Assembly (NCBI GenBank): GCA_037157565.1
Contig: JAZHRO010000039.1
Location: 46,314,001 to 46,378,000 of the forward strand
Source: Thalassia testudinum
Lineage: Eukaryota; Streptophyta; Magnoliopsida; Alismatales; Hydrocharitaceae
Length of the DNA stretch: 64,000 nt
Direction: 5' to 3'
Shown here: one piece after another, positions 21,589-32,963 of the stretch
How the letters are laid out: each line of letters begins with the position of its first letter
Numbering within the stretch: the stretch's first letter is position 1
Notes under the pieces: generated by a model
The model's database searches: none
What the model saw: only the letters and a program-made list of their open reading frames with translations
Told to the model about the DNA's origin: nothing
Program-made: the position numbers and the translations under genes

Positions 21589-24500
21589 TCAAGGGGAATG
21601 GAGGATATAAGATGCTTCAGCCAAATCAGTAGAAGTTACATCAATGAACGGCTTGAGTCTCTGACCGTTCACGATGAAAGGTTCAGAATCGTGGCTGAGT
21701 GGACTGATTTCGATTGCTCCATTTCCAAAAACCTGTCGGACCAAATATGGTCCGACCCACTTGGATCTCAGTTTTCCTGGGAAGAGTTTTAGTCGGGCAT
21801 CAAAGAGTAGGACCTTTTGACCAGGATGAAAGATCTTTCTCGAGATGTGTTTGTCGTGGAAGGCTTTAACCCGCTCCTTGTAGATTTGCGAGTTCTCGTA
21901 CGCGTCTAGGCATAATTCATCGATCTCGCTGATTTGGAGTTTTCTATGGGTCCCAGCCTTGGAAAGATCTAGATTACAGTTCCGTACTGCCCAATAGGCT
22001 TTATGCTCCAGTTCTACGGGAAGGTGGCATGCCTTTCCGTACACCAGTCTAAAGGGAGACATGCCCAATTGGGTCTTGTGGGCGGTCCTATAGGTCCACA
22101 ATGCTTCCGGAAGTCGGGACGACCAGTCCTTCCTGTCAGGTCGAACAGTGACTTGCAGGATTTTCTTGATCTCCCGATTAGACAGCTCAGCTAGACCATT
22201 AGTTTGGGGGTGGTAAGGAGTAGAGATTCGGTGAGACACCCCGTATTTGGTCATCAGTGACCTAAACTGAGCATTTGTGAAATGGGTCCCCCCATCAGAG
22301 ATTATTGCACGAGGAATCCCGAACCTTGAGAAAATGTTTTGATGAATGAATTTGAGAACGATTTTGTGATCACAGGTTCGGGTCGGTACGGCTTCGATCC
22401 ATTTGGACACGTAGTCCACAGCCAACAGAATGTATTCGAAACCGTCCGAAACAGGAAAGGGGCCCATAAAATCAATCCCCCAAACATCAAAGATTTCGCA
22501 TACTAGAATCGGTTGCATAGGCATCATGTCGCGATGGTTCATGTTGCCCAAAGTCTGGCAACGACTGCATGCCTTGCAGTGACTGTATGCGTCTTTGAAC
22601 AGTGTGGGCCAGTAAAAGCCGCACTGGAGGACTTTTGATGCGGTTTTATGCCCGACGAAATGGCCACCGCATGCCTGGTCATGGCAGAAGGAGAGGATAT
22701 TGTTGAATTCCTCTTCCGGGACACATCTCCGGATGATCTGATCGGCACCTATGCGGAAGAGGTACGGGTCTTCCCAAATGTAATACTTGGCATCGGAGCG
22801 TAATTTGTCCTTCTTGGCCTTCGGCCAATCGGACGGGATCTGATGAGATGCCAAGTAATTTACTACATTAGCAAACCATGGAAGGCTAGTACCAATAGTC
22901 AGCAGGTGCTCATCGGGAAAATGCTCAGTGATGGGTCCGGAAGGGTCAATTATTTCAGAAGGAAGACGGGACAAGTGATCAGCTACCACATTTTGGTTTC
23001 CCGCTTTGTCGCGAATCTCAAGGTCAAATTCTTGCAACAGCAAGATCCATCGGATTAATCGAGGTTTCGCGTCCTTCTTTGCAAGGAGATGCCTCACAGC
23101 TGTGTGATCCGAGTATATGATGACACGGGAACCCAGAAGGTACGATCTGAATTTTTCTAGGGCAAATACTACAGCTAGTAGCTCTTTCTCAGTAACCGTA
23201 TAGTTACGCTGAGCTTCATCGAGTGTTTTGCTGGCGTAGTAAATGACCACAGGTTTCCCGTCAATTTTCTGCCCCAAAACCGCTCCTACCGCGAAGTCGG
23301 ATGCATCGCACATGATCTTAAAGGGTTGAGACCAATCAGGGGACTGTAGGATCGGGGCTTGGGTGACTCGGTCATGCAGGATTTCAAATGCTTGAGTGCA
23401 TTCCTTGGAAATTTCGAAAGGAACATCCTTGGAGAGAAGAGTGGTCAGGGGGCGCGCGATTTTTGAAAAATCAGGGATAAATCGTCGATAAAAATCGACA
23501 TGCCCTAAAAAGGAACGGATGTCCCTGATCGAGCTAGGCATAGGAAGGTGAGAAATCAAATTAACCTTAGCTCGATCCACTTGGATACCTTTTTCCGAAA
23601 TTGAGTGTCCCAGGACAATTCCCTCAGGCACCATGAAATGGCTCTTTTCCCAGGAAAGAACCAAATTCACATCGATGCACCGCCTGAGTATCTGGACCAA
23701 GTGCTGGAGGCAATCGTCGAATGGTGCTCCGAAAACTGAAAAGTCATCCATGAAGACTTCCAGATAATCACCTACCATATCTGAGAATATGGCAAGCATG
23801 CATCGCTGAAAAGTAGCGGGTGCATTGCAAAGACCGAAAGGCATCCTTCGGAAAGTGTATGTTCCGAAGGGGCAGGTGAACGTGGTCTTTTCTTGGTCCT
23901 CAGGATGGATTGCCACCTGGTTATAACCGGAGTACCCGTCAAGAAAGCAGAAGAACCTATTTCCCGCAAGTTTTTCGAGAATTTGATCAATGAAGGGTAG
24001 TGGGAAATGATCCTTCTTCGTGGAGGAATTGAGTCGGCGGTAATCTATACAGACTCTCCACGAGTTGGCTAATCGGGTAGGAATGATTTCTCCGGTCTCA
24101 GTCGTTATAGTGGTGAGTCCTGCCTTCTTGGGCACGACCTGAATTGGGCTCACCCAACGACTATCGGAGATCGGGTAGATGATTCCGGCATCTAACCACT
24201 TTATGATCTCCTTTTTCACGACCTCCTGCAGATTGGGGTTTAAGCGTCTCTGCATTTCACGAGAAGGTCTTGTGCCCTCTTCTGAATAGATATGATGAGT
24301 ACAATAAGAGGGACTTATTCCAGTCAAATCATCGAGAGTCCACCCGATGGCTCTGCGATGTTGCTGGAGGACAACAATCAGACGGGATTCCTGTTCAGGA
24401 CTGAGGTTGGAATTGATAATCACAGGAAGGGTCTGATTAGAACCCAAAAAGATGTATTTCAAGTGAGCAGGAAGGGGTTTCAGTTCGAGGATGGGGTTAT

Positions 24501-25998
24501 CAGCAGCAGCGGGTGGTTCAGTATAGATGTGAGGTTCAAGGGTGGGAGTTACTGGGTTGTTCATATCTGGATTCGACTCCTCTGTTTGCGGGTCAAGATC
24601 CTTCTGTGGTTGATGAGGCATAATCGAGTTATTCTGGACGTGTGATTCATCAACCAAAGTCCTGATGTCACAAATTTGTTCGATGACACCGCAATTAATT
24701 CCTTGTTGGGCCTTAAATATATCAATTTTCAGTGTTTGATCTCCAAACTTAAGCTCTATTTGGCCCTCCTCACAGCTGATGTTGGCTCTCGCAGTAGCCA
24801 AGAAAGGTCTCCTTAGAATGATTGGTGTATCCCTAGGGTTCTTAGGTGCGTCCATATCTAAGACTATAAAGTCCACTGGGAAATAGAAATCCCGCACTCT
24901 TACGATAACATCCTCGAGAATCCCTTTTGGTGACTTTATAGATCTATCTGCTAATTGTAATGTCACATCGGTTGGTTTTAGCTCAGATTCTTCTAGATGG
25001 TCAAGTAAGGATGTGGGTATCAGGTTTATGGACGCACCCAAGTCTAACAATGCTCTATCAAATTGGGTACCACCTATCTTGCAGGAAATCAAGGGAGTAC
25101 CAGGATCTTTTGCCTTGGGTGGGAGTCTACTGAGGATTACAGAGCTGGCTTGCTCTGACAGAACAATTGGGCTCCCTCCCTTGGTTCGCGGCTTACGCTG
25201 GGGTGTACATATATTCTTTAGAAATCGTGCGTAAGCTGGTACGTGGCGGATTGCATCCATCAAGGGGATGTTTATGTGGACCTGCTCGAAGAGCTTGACC
25301 AGGTCCTCCTCAGGGGCCACGGGTTTGGTGGTCTTCTTTCCCTTGGTCAAGGCCTCGGGAAACGGGATCTTGGTTGGTTCTTCTAGGATAGGTCCAGGTT
25401 GTGGATCCGGGACAGTGGTATCTTGGATAACTATCCTAGGGTCATGGTTATCAGGCTTGGAGTGGTATGGATAATGCGGGTCTTGAGTTGTTTTACCACT
25501 ACGTGTTGTTACAGAATTTAATCCGGCCTGATTTTGGTTTGGGTTTGGTAAGAGGGGTGGCTGCTGCTGAAATCCCACATAAGAAGTTGAAGCTTCCATC
25601 TCGTCTGGAGATGGAGCAGTAGGGGCCTGATAAATCCATTGTGCGTGGCCTAAATTTGGATTCATAACGCGCTTCTGGGTTGGCACATTATTTGGGTTAG
25701 GAAGAGGTTGAGAAGGGAGTGTGCCTGGCTGACGAGAATTTGCCAACTGGGCCAGTTGAGTTTTAACCTCTGTAAGTTCGTCCTTGTGCTGTTTTTGAAT
25801 AGCCGCATTCGTTCTTTGAATGTCAGCCAGAGTCTGAAGGATTAGGGAATTTGATCCTGATTTGGCCCTGATGGATAAGTAGGGTTGGGCCGAGGCTGAG
25901 GCGGCTGGTAATGACGAGAGGGCTGTGGGCGGGACTGAAAAGGTGATCTTTGGGTTTGGGAATTTCCCGCCCACTGAAAATTGGGATGGTTTCGCCAT
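21589..25998 (-). CDS. Athila-like Pol polyprotein (protease, RT, RNase H, integrase)
   Basis: 1,469 residues without a stop. Aspartic protease near 310-430 with [12 protein letters not shown] (319-323 is DLGAS). Reverse transcriptase near 600-775 with [20 protein letters not shown] and the catalytic FMDD at 749-752. RNase H near 892-1012, from CDAS to DHLSRL. Integrase: zinc-binding His/Cys near 1106-1147, then D1176, D1235 and E1271, the D,D(35)E spacing. No chromodomain follows, as in Athila. About the first 45 residues before the [12 protein letters not shown] segment overlap gag in another frame and may not be made; the real protein probably starts by read-on from gag. All catalytic residues are present, so the enzyme may be active. 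Confidence 0.95.
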   Translation of the reverse strand: MAKPSQFSVGGKFPNPKITFSVPPTALSSLPAASASAQPYLSIRAKSGSNSLILQTLADIQRTNAAIQKQHKDELTEVKTQLAQLANSRQPGTLPSQPLPNPNNVPTQKRVMNPNLGHAQWIYQAPTAPSPDEMEASTSYVGFQQQPPLLPNPNQNQAGLNSVTTRSGKTTQDPHYPYHSKPDNHDPRIVIQDTTVPDPQPGPILEEPTKIPFPEALTKGKKTTKPVAPEEDLVKLFEQVHINIPLMDAIRHVPAYARFLKNICTPQRKPRTKGGSPIVLSEQASSVILSRLPPKAKDPGTPLISCKIGGTQFDRALLDLGASINLIPTSLLDHLEESELKPTDVTLQLADRSIKSPKGILEDVIVRVRDFYFPVDFIVLDMDAPKNPRDTPIILRRPFLATARANISCEEGQIELKFGDQTLKIDIFKAQQGINCGVIEQICDIRTLVDESHVQNNSIMPHQPQKDLDPQTEESNPDMNNPVTPTLEPHIYTEPPAAADNPILELKPLPAHLKYIFLGSNQTLPVIINSNLSPEQESRLIVVLQQHRRAIGWTLDDLTGISPSYCTHHIYSEEGTRPSREMQRRLNPNLQEVVKKEIIKWLDAGIIYPISDSRWVSPIQVVPKKAGLTTITTETGEIIPTRLANSWRVCIDYRRLNSSTKKDHFPLPFIDQILEKLAGNRFFCFLDGYSGYNQVAIHPEDQEKTTFTCPFGTYTFRRMPFGLCNAPATFQRCMLAIFSDMVGDYLEVFMDDFSVFGAPFDDCLQHLVQILRRCIDVNLVLSWEKSHFMVPEGIVLGHSISEKGIQVDRAKVNLISHLPMPSSIRDIRSFLGHVDFYRRFIPDFSKIARPLTTLLSKDVPFEISKECTQAFEILHDRVTQAPILQSPDWSQPFKIMCDASDFAVGAVLGQKIDGKPVVIYYASKTLDEAQRNYTVTEKELLAVVFALEKFRSYLLGSRVIIYSDHTAVRHLLAKKDAKPRLIRWILLLQEFDLEIRDKAGNQNVVADHLSRLPSEIIDPSGPITEHFPDEHLLTIGTSLPWFANVVNYLASHQIPSDWPKAKKDKLRSDAKYYIWEDPYLFRIGADQIIRRCVPEEEFNNILSFCHDQACGGHFVGHKTASKVLQCGFYWPTLFKDAYSHCKACSRCQTLGNMNHRDMMPMQPILVCEIFDVWGIDFMGPFPVSDGFEYILLAVDYVSKWIEAVPTRTCDHKIVLKFIHQNIFSRFGIPRAIISDGGTHFTNAQFRSLMTKYGVSHRISTPYHPQTNGLAELSNREIKKILQVTVRPDRKDWSSRLPEALWTYRTAHKTQLGMSPFRLVYGKACHLPVELEHKAYWAVRNCNLDLSKAGTHRKLQISEIDELCLDAYENSQIYKERVKAFHDKHISRKIFHPGQKVLLFDARLKLFPGKLRSKWVGPYLVRQVFGNGAIEISPLSHDSEPFIVNGQRLKPFIDVTSTDLAEASYILHSP

Positions 25999-27287
25999 CC
26001 AGGGTTGTAAGTGTTGGAGAATGGGTCGTTTTGGATGGCGTTGAGGTCCTCGCAGGTCTGAGGAACCTCCTGAGAATCAGGGAAAGGGGGAATGGAGTTC
26101 CCCGGGCTGGTGTAGAAAGGATCGGATGATCCTCCGATCCGAGAATCAGATGGGGATGGATATGGATCCATCCTAGGGGAAGATCGGTGGAGGATGTTTT
26201 GCACAGTCTCCTGTGTGGAAGGAGGTTGTGCAAAGGAGTTACGCGCGGAGGTGGCTCGCTGCAAGTGCTGAGTCAACTCATCCACCTTCTTCTCAATGAT
26301 TGAGACCTTGTCCAATCGACTGGCCATTAATTCCAGGTCGACTGATGCGGACAGGCCCTGCGTCTCATGTGCTCCCTTAAGATTCGTCTCTGCACGGGTA
26401 TTCGTCCTGTCGAATAATCCCATGGAGTCATTGTTGATGGAGTTCTCGTACATGTTTTCGAGAATCTCCCATACGGTGTCTTCATGTTGACCCATGATGT
26501 TTCCTCCGCAAGTTGCATTGACGAAAAGGCGGATGTCCTCACGGAGTCCCTGGTAAAAAGATTGGACTTGTTCCCATTTAGGAACTCCGTGATGGGGGCA
26601 CTTTCTCATGAGATCCTGAAAACGATCCCATGCCTCATGGAGAGGTTCTCCTGATTGTTGAGTGAAGTGTGTAATCTGATGGCGCAAGGCGTTGGTCCGA
26701 CCAACGGGAAAAAACTTTTTCAAAAACTCGGATTGAAGTTCTTCCCAAGTGTTGATCGGCCGGGTCTGAGTTTGATACCAATGGGCGGCCTTGTCCATAA
26801 GAGAAAAGGAGAACATCTTCATGAGAAGAATATCCCGATTTTGCGCATCTGATCCAAAAGTGTGGGCCAGATGCTTTAGCTGTTTGATGTGCTGGAAGGG
26901 ATCTTCAGAATTAAGCCCATGGAATTTAGGTATAGCATGAATCATGTTGGGCTTTAATTCGGAATCAGGTCCTCCAGTCGGGATTCTGACTCGAGGCTCA
27001 ATGGCCACCGCAGCAGGATTGTAGTGGTCCCGCATCATAGGACGCTGTGGTGGGTGCACGAAGTTTTGGAAGAGGTCATTGAGTCGCTGGAGCTGGTGCT
27101 CCAGATTATTTTCTTCCTCAACTGGCTGAGCCATGATGGGGGAAGAAGAAGAACTTGGTTCTGAATTAGAAGAGAGAATAATGTGAGGGTGTTGCTGCAC
27201 AAACACGGGCGTCGAGGCTTGGCCTTGACGAGAGCGAATTTCTAAAGGAGGTCTTAAGGGTGGTCTTAAGGACCTCCTTCCGTACAT
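25842..27287 (-). CDS. Athila-like Gag
   Basis: 481 residues. A second Met at residue 52 (27,134; [10 protein letters not shown]) is the likelier true start, since the first 51 residues are low-complexity. The retrotransposon Gag fold is seen at about 110-280, with [30 protein letters not shown] and [14 protein letters not shown]. Further on comes [16 protein letters not shown], a known Athila Gag motif. The Cys-His knuckle that usually precedes that motif is not seen. The frame ends 157 bases inside the pol frame, and the switch to pol is a one-base shift near 25,845-25,870. Athila Gag-Pol is usually one frame, so this is either an indel or a frameshift site; no clear slippery heptamer is visible. 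Confidence 0.9.
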   Translation of the reverse strand: MYGRRSLRPPLRPPLEIRSRQGQASTPVFVQQHPHIILSSNSEPSSSSSPIMAQPVEEENNLEHQLQRLNDLFQNFVHPPQRPMMRDHYNPAAVAIEPRVRIPTGGPDSELKPNMIHAIPKFHGLNSEDPFQHIKQLKHLAHTFGSDAQNRDILLMKMFSFSLMDKAAHWYQTQTRPINTWEELQSEFLKKFFPVGRTNALRHQITHFTQQSGEPLHEAWDRFQDLMRKCPHHGVPKWEQVQSFYQGLREDIRLFVNATCGGNIMGQHEDTVWEILENMYENSINNDSMGLFDRTNTRAETNLKGAHETQGLSASVDLELMASRLDKVSIIEKKVDELTQHLQRATSARNSFAQPPSTQETVQNILHRSSPRMDPYPSPSDSRIGGSSDPFYTSPGNSIPPFPDSQEVPQTCEDLNAIQNDPFSNTYNPGWRNHPNFQWAGNSQTQRSPFQSRPQPSRHYQPPQPRPNPTYPSGPNQDQIP

Positions 27288-28195
27288 GCACTGTTGGAAG
27301 AGGTAAGTTTAGAAGGTGCTGGACCCAATCAAGACACCCAAAAATGTGTTGGGTGACTATAGAGGTGCGGGGCAGATGGACCCCTTGATCAGAAAGATCG
27401 TCCACCTGAGAATTACCTGGGCAGCCAGAGAGGGAGAGTCCCGCGAAGACCCCTACACGGTAGAGCGTCCCCACGGGTTACAGGGTTTCCCCCACCCGAC
27501 CTCTCTTGTCACTGCGGTTCCAGGTAGACCAGAATGGGGATCTTGACCTCTTAAGTCTACCAATTTTAAGATCAGGGTGCTTAAGGTTTCACTTGAACTT
27601 TAGTCTTTTAAGTGCAAAGAGTGACCTAATTTAAGGTTGGTTGACCCAAGGGGTCAACTTTACCTCTTATTTTCTTTGAGAGCTTTTAGGTCTTGTCTTT
27701 TAGGGTTCAAGTGTTTAGAGAGCCAATTGTTTTAGGTTTTCTTTGAATAGGTATTTTCAATCAATGGTTTAGGCACACTTCTTTTGGATTTTCTCCATTC
27801 TTGATTTAAGTAGTGTGTCTCTAAAACCCTAATGTTGAATCTTATGTTGGCTCTACTTGGTCCAGTTAGTTCTTTGTTGGGTAATTAGGGCTCAAGCAAG
27901 AATGTGTTAGCCCTTAAATACCCTTAATAGTGTGCAGGACTAATGAGTTGAAAACATGCAACTCTTTATGGTTACTAAGTATGGAAGACAGGTTAGCCCT
28001 ATATTGCTTGTTCTTTTCTTTTCTTCCTCTTTAGAGTTTAGGGGTTAATAGCGAGAGGAAAAAAATTTTACCTGTCCTCGGAGTGGTTGTCGTGCGGTTG
28101 CTTGTCTTCTTGATTTCCTGTAGCTACACAAAAGAGAGGAGATTATCAGAAACTAAAAAGAAACAGGAATGTTTACCTCTAGAATAGCCGTTGCT
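27288..28195 (-). other. 5' leader of the Athila-like element
   Basis: About 0.9 kb between the primer site and gag. No open frame of note. It would hold the packaging signal and any splice donor, but none can be assigned. Confidence 0.65.
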
Positions 28196-28212
28196 CCCCG
28201 GCAACGGCGCCA
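28196..28212 (-). other. Primer-binding site for tRNA-Asp
   Basis: TGGCGCCGTTGCCGGGG in sense, complementary to the 3' end of tRNA-Asp. It starts 5 bases inside the 5' LTR. This primer choice is typical of Athila. Confidence 0.9.
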
Positions 28213-28217
28213 AAAAC

Positions 28218-30977
28218 TGGTGTAGAACCTTCCTTTATAGTTTTATTATTTCGTCGTAGTATAGTATAGAGAGAGGTGATTACCAGTTTAATACAATTTG
28301 TTACTCGGAAAATAAAAGAGTTCCCGAGGTCGAACTCAGGGAGCAAGTTGTATTCTAGGGGTACAAGTTTCTTTTACAAAAATAAAGAAAGAGAGAGAGA
28401 GAATTTGTTGGCTTTTCTTCTTTTCTCTTTGCTTCTCCTCTTCTTCCTTCTCAGATCTTCTGCTCTCTTCCTTTGTTCTTCTTCTTTATCTGCAGTGGTG
28501 ATGTTCTTCTTCTTTCAGCTGTTTCTGCTCTTCCTTTTTCTTCTGCAGAGCGGTCCTGTTCTTCTTCTTTTTCTTTCTTTCTTCTTTTCCTTTCTTCAGA
28601 TCTTCTTCTCGTGCTCTTCTTCTTTCAGTTCTTCCCTTGGCCTCTCTGTGTTCTCCTCTGCCTCGCCTTCCTTCTGCCGTCTTTGCCTTCAGGACGTCGT
28701 CTGATTTTCCAATCAGACGACTTAAACCGCCGCTGCTACAGTGCCACTCGGTGATCCTCCTTCCTTCAGCCTTCGTCTTCTTCCAAGGTTCTTCTTCACC
28801 TGTGCCTGCACACTTACACAGCTTGATCAGAGAGGGGCAAAACCTACCTCTACCCTCCCCCCGCGTCTCTCTCTCACAGAAACCGCTCTTAGGAAAGCTC
28901 TCCCAGAGCTGCCGGGTTGCCAGGTACGGGTCGCGCCCGGGTCCAGGCCCACCGGCGTGCGTGGTGGGCGAGGAGTGCAGGTCAGTCTAAGTCGGGTCGG
29001 GCCAGGTCCGCGGGGCGTGAGTGCGGACGAGACCGGGTAACCGGGCGGGTGAAGGGGACCTCACCCCGTGTGCTGAGGCAATAAGCCTCCAGCACTTTTT
29101 CGCTTTATACCGCTGCGCTCCTTCAGAGCCTTCCGAGGTGGGACTAAATGTCCCACCCCAATTTCGCGCCTGCGCGGAGGAAGCAGCTGGTAATCGCAGC
29201 TTTACGCGAGGCCTTCGCGCGAGGGATTCGCCTCAACTGCAGCCTAACGCTTGGTCGAAATGCCCCCGCACAGCCTGGGAGCGTGACCTGGGTGCGGCGC
29301 ACCTGGGACAGCAGGTCGAAGCTGCTTCGCTTCAACAATGGCGGCGACGAGCGTAGGTACCTGCCCACAGAGAAACGGCCTCTCGGCCCAATCAGAAACG
29401 CGGAGGACCTTCGCCGTGGCACGACGAAGGTGGTCGGGGGGTGTGCAGGCGGCGGGGCGGAGCCTAAGAGCTGCCCTAGGTCGGACTGTGGGTCGGGAGA
29501 TGGGTTTGTTCGGTGGAGTTGCAGAGGGTGATTTGGGGGAAGTGGAAGGGCGGAGGTTGATCAGGGTGAGGAGGCGGAGGTTCTGCGGTGGTCGGCGAGC
29601 CGTGTGGGTTGCTGGAGTGATGGGAGCGGCTCGCCGGAGGATGGCCGGAGGCGGAGAAGGTGAGGGTGATTAGTCGGAATCGAGGGCGACAGTAAATGTT
29701 TAAAGTGAGGAAAAGGAAGAGGGGAGGAAGAGGAGGAGTTCTACCTACTTAGCAGGACGAGGAGGGGCCGGAGCGGGCGACAGTCGTATCGACTGTCGCC
29801 GGAGAAGAAGATGCCCGGGGGAAGGGGCGGCGGCGAGCAGAGGGCCGGAGAGGCGCCAGCTGGGTGCGGCGTGGCGCGGGAAGAGCGAGGGAGAGAAGTC
29901 TCTGCTGCTGGTATTGCGACAGAGCGAAGAGGAGGAGGAGGAAGAACCGCCGGAGCTGGTGGGCGTCTGCCGGAGTGAGAGGAGAGGAAAGTTGGGGGTT
30001 TTCTCCGTCAGATCCGAGCTACTCAGAACGGCGGAGCGACGGGGGTATTTATAGAGGCCGAATCAGAGAGGAAGGCGGAGGGAGACGACGTGTCTCCCTC
30101 GCCGGAGGATGCCAGAGATGGAAACCCATACCGTCCGTGCGTTCGCACGGCCGGTATGGTGGGTTGCAGCGACCTAGGGGGTGTTCCTGCGACAGCTGAC
30201 GACGCAGGGCACCCCCGGTTGTCTTGCCAGACCCTCCCCCTTACCCTGCGCGGCGCCATGCTCCGCACAAGGTCGCCGGAGCATGGTGCTGGCAGGTTTT
30301 GGCAGGAGGGACCTGAATGCAAAGAACGAAGGAGAGTTAGGGGCAGAAATGTGAGGGTTCAAAAGTTGAGGGCCAAAAAGTAAATATATGAGGACCAAAG
30401 TGCAAAGTCGGTCAAGAAGATTTTTCTTCTTAGGCTCAAGTTTTTATACATGACTAATTAGGACCTAAGGAATTTGATGGTGAATTTTATTTCTAGATTA
30501 AACCTTGTTTGACCGGTCAATTTATGCAAAAACCCAAATTAAGTTATTAATTGGGCATGGTTCTCAATGTAGGTCAAAATGGGTTCTGAAGGCCAAATTG
30601 AAGGTTCTAAACCCTAGAGATTATTTTTCTATGAATTTTAGAGGGTTTATTCTATTTTTACTTTGCCTAGAACCTCATGAATTGAAGTGGGTTTGTTTTA
30701 AGGTTACAGATTATCATTTAGTTCCTTGGAATTGCTGTAGCCCTTGTCAGATCATCCCACTTTCCTTCTTATTCGGTTTGCTTGACCTGTGTTTGGACCC
30801 TGAATTACCCTGTATGCAGATTATACTGGTAAAATTGCATTTTTACCCCTTATGACTTGTTTTCTCCTTAAACTCAGAATTCTCTGAGTTAAGCCTTTCC
30901 TTGAGTTATGTAGGAGCTTTTATCCTTTGTATTGGGTCAAAATGAGCTATTTATGGCTCATGATGAGGTTCCCATCA
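28218..30977 (-). mobile_element. 5' LTR of the Athila-like element
   Basis: 2,760 bp. TATA box (minus) at 30,046-30,053, so transcription would start near 30,020. Hairpins at 28,696-28,721 (perfect here: stem GTCGTCTGATT, loop TTCC), 29,776-29,800 and 30,127-30,158. The U5 tRNA-Asp-like stretch at 28,251-28,265 has one base different from the 3' LTR copy, which changes a pair to G-U in the RNA. Outer end TGATGGGAACC in sense. Confidence 0.92.
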
Positions 30978-31229
30978 CTGATCTTCTGAGTAACCTCTTG
31001 CGGGTTTCTTGGGAATCACAAATGCGGATTCGCATTTTTCCCACACCCGAAAGTCGTAGGCCTGCAACCACATAGTCATACGAATTTTCCAATAAACGAA
31101 ATCTATACCTGCAAAGTATGGTGGTTGCGAGGTATCGTGTCCTTCGGTACACACGAACGCTTTTCCCTCCATATCTAGATCCTCGTCGGTTTGTAACGCC
31201 GATAACGCGAGACCTGCTCTGATACCAAA
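30978..31229 (-). pseudogene. Internal region 9, 5' part (Gag N-terminus)
   Basis: Primer-binding site (initiator tRNA-Met) at 31,216-31,227, then Gag: MEGKAFVCTEGHDTS, YWKIRMTMWLQAYDFRVWEK, FVIPKKPARGYSEDQ, cut there by the Athila-like insertion. The first five bases are the second CTGAT copy. Confidence 0.85.
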
Positions 31230-32963
31230 TGAAATTTTCCTACCTGGAGGGGGTGAGATCAGCGTGACGTAAAAAAATGTGGAATTGAAATATAAACAAT
31301 CTCACAAGATGCAATCACACAAAGTACATAAAGTATTTTTAGGTGGAAACCCAAATCGGGTGAAAACCACCACCTAATCCTCTCGAGTTAGGATTTTCCG
31401 ATCAACCGAGTTGATCAAAATCCACTAAACGAATCACTTTAAACGAGGGTGATTCAACCTCAATTACAACCACGCTACAAGTGCGAGGGTAGTGTTCCTC
31501 AACCCCTTCTCTTCACGAGAAGGATTTAGTCCCACGAAGGAGACGGGAATTCGCAAAGCGAATACCCAACCAAATAACAAAGATAAAATAAACAAGTAAT
31601 CCTATAGAGCAACAAAATAATTTTTAACCTAGGCTTCTATAGGAAATAGGATGCTTCCCTTTGAAAGGAGTGCGTCGACGACGCGGATGCGTGTACCACG
31701 CGACGGCGTAACGTCGCTCTCGTGAACAGCGGAGGGAGAGCGAGTGCGCAACAGCTTGATGCTCTCAAGAGAATGGAGCTTGAGCTTGGAGAGCAAGAGC
31801 TAGCTAGGACACAAGAGAGTGAAAAGTGTATTACAAAGTATTTCTTGTGTATCTTGGTGTTTCTAGGTGTTTCTTTGTGTTGCAAAGGTTCCCCTCTATT
31901 TATAGAGGCCTTAGGAAGGCTTTGGAAGGCTTAGAAGAGCTTCCATAGCCGTTGGGTGCAAAGCCCAAGTGAATCAGCCCGAAATCAGGAGCAATCATTG
32001 TTCTGACAGGCTTATCCGACGTCTAATTCTGGCATTAGACGTCTGGAAGTTCACTTTAAGACATCTGATTTCAAGGTCAGACGTCTGATTTTGGGCGGGT
32101 CTCTTCCTGACTTGAATCAGATCTAAACAGGGTTCTTGTGCAAGTCCATCAGACGACATATAGGACGTCTGGCACTATGTCTAGACGTCTGAAAACCTAC
32201 TCTTTCTGTGGGAATGGATTTCCAAACATTGCAACGGCTAGAAAATCTCTGAGAAGAGATTTTGGGTCAGCCGAGGCAAAACGGTCAATTATCAGACGTC
32301 TGGAAAGTCCTATGGATGTCTGATAAGGCTCTAACGGTCACATTCTTGACTGTTCGCTAAGCCAGCCAACGGTCCACTAATTGGACGTCTGGCAAAGTCA
32401 TCAGACGTCTCCTAAGACGTCTGGTCTAAGGTCTGGACGTCTGATTTCATCAGACAGAACTAACTATGTCAGCCGAATAGTTATCAGACGTCTGAATCAA
32501 CAGTCAGACGTCTTAAAACACTTTATCAGATGTCTGATTTGGGAATTAGACATCTGGAAACTCTGTTTGAACCCTATATTGGTTTTCTAAGTTCTCTACA
32601 GAAAACCTAAGTATCCTAGGGTTGTGACGGTGTTCCTATGACTACTGTTAGGGTACTTTGAGGCTCTTTAACATAATGTTCTAAGGAAATAAAAAGAGCA
32701 AGCAAAAGAAACGAAAAATACAAAGAGTACAAGAGAAGGAAATCTATCCTATTCTTCATCTCCTTTCTTCAATCTATCACTCCTCGCGAATCTCCTCTGT
32801 TTTCCATCAAGCTCCTCCAATCCGTCCTAGATGCGAGCTCGAATTTCGCCTAATCACGTATCCATTTGCAATTGGCCTGAAATCTAAGACTCCAAGTGCA
32901 AATGTTAAATAACACGGGTTTGTTATCATCAAAACAAATGATCGTGGTGCTCTAGCACCAACA
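31230..32963 (-). mobile_element. Array LTR 9
   Basis: 1,734 bp. TATA at 31,897-31,904, palindrome zone 32,018-32,554 with both quartets. Several cores have C-to-T type changes (GATGTC, GACATC), more than in LTR 8. Confidence 0.9.

Larger units (their letters stand above)
17246..30977 (-). mobile_element. Athila-like Ty3/gypsy retrotransposon, near complete
   Basis: 13,732 bp with TG...CA ends and the 5-bp duplication CTGAT on both sides (17,241-17,245 and 30,978-30,982). Order on the minus strand: 5' LTR (28,218-30,977), tRNA-Asp primer site, leader, gag, pol with intact catalytic residues, a 1.6-kb non-coding tail, polypurine tract, 3' LTR (17,246-20,008). The LTRs differ at roughly 1-2% of positions in the stretches I compared, so the insertion is fairly recent. 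It lies inside the gag of array unit 9 and is absent from the other units. Confidence 0.95.
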
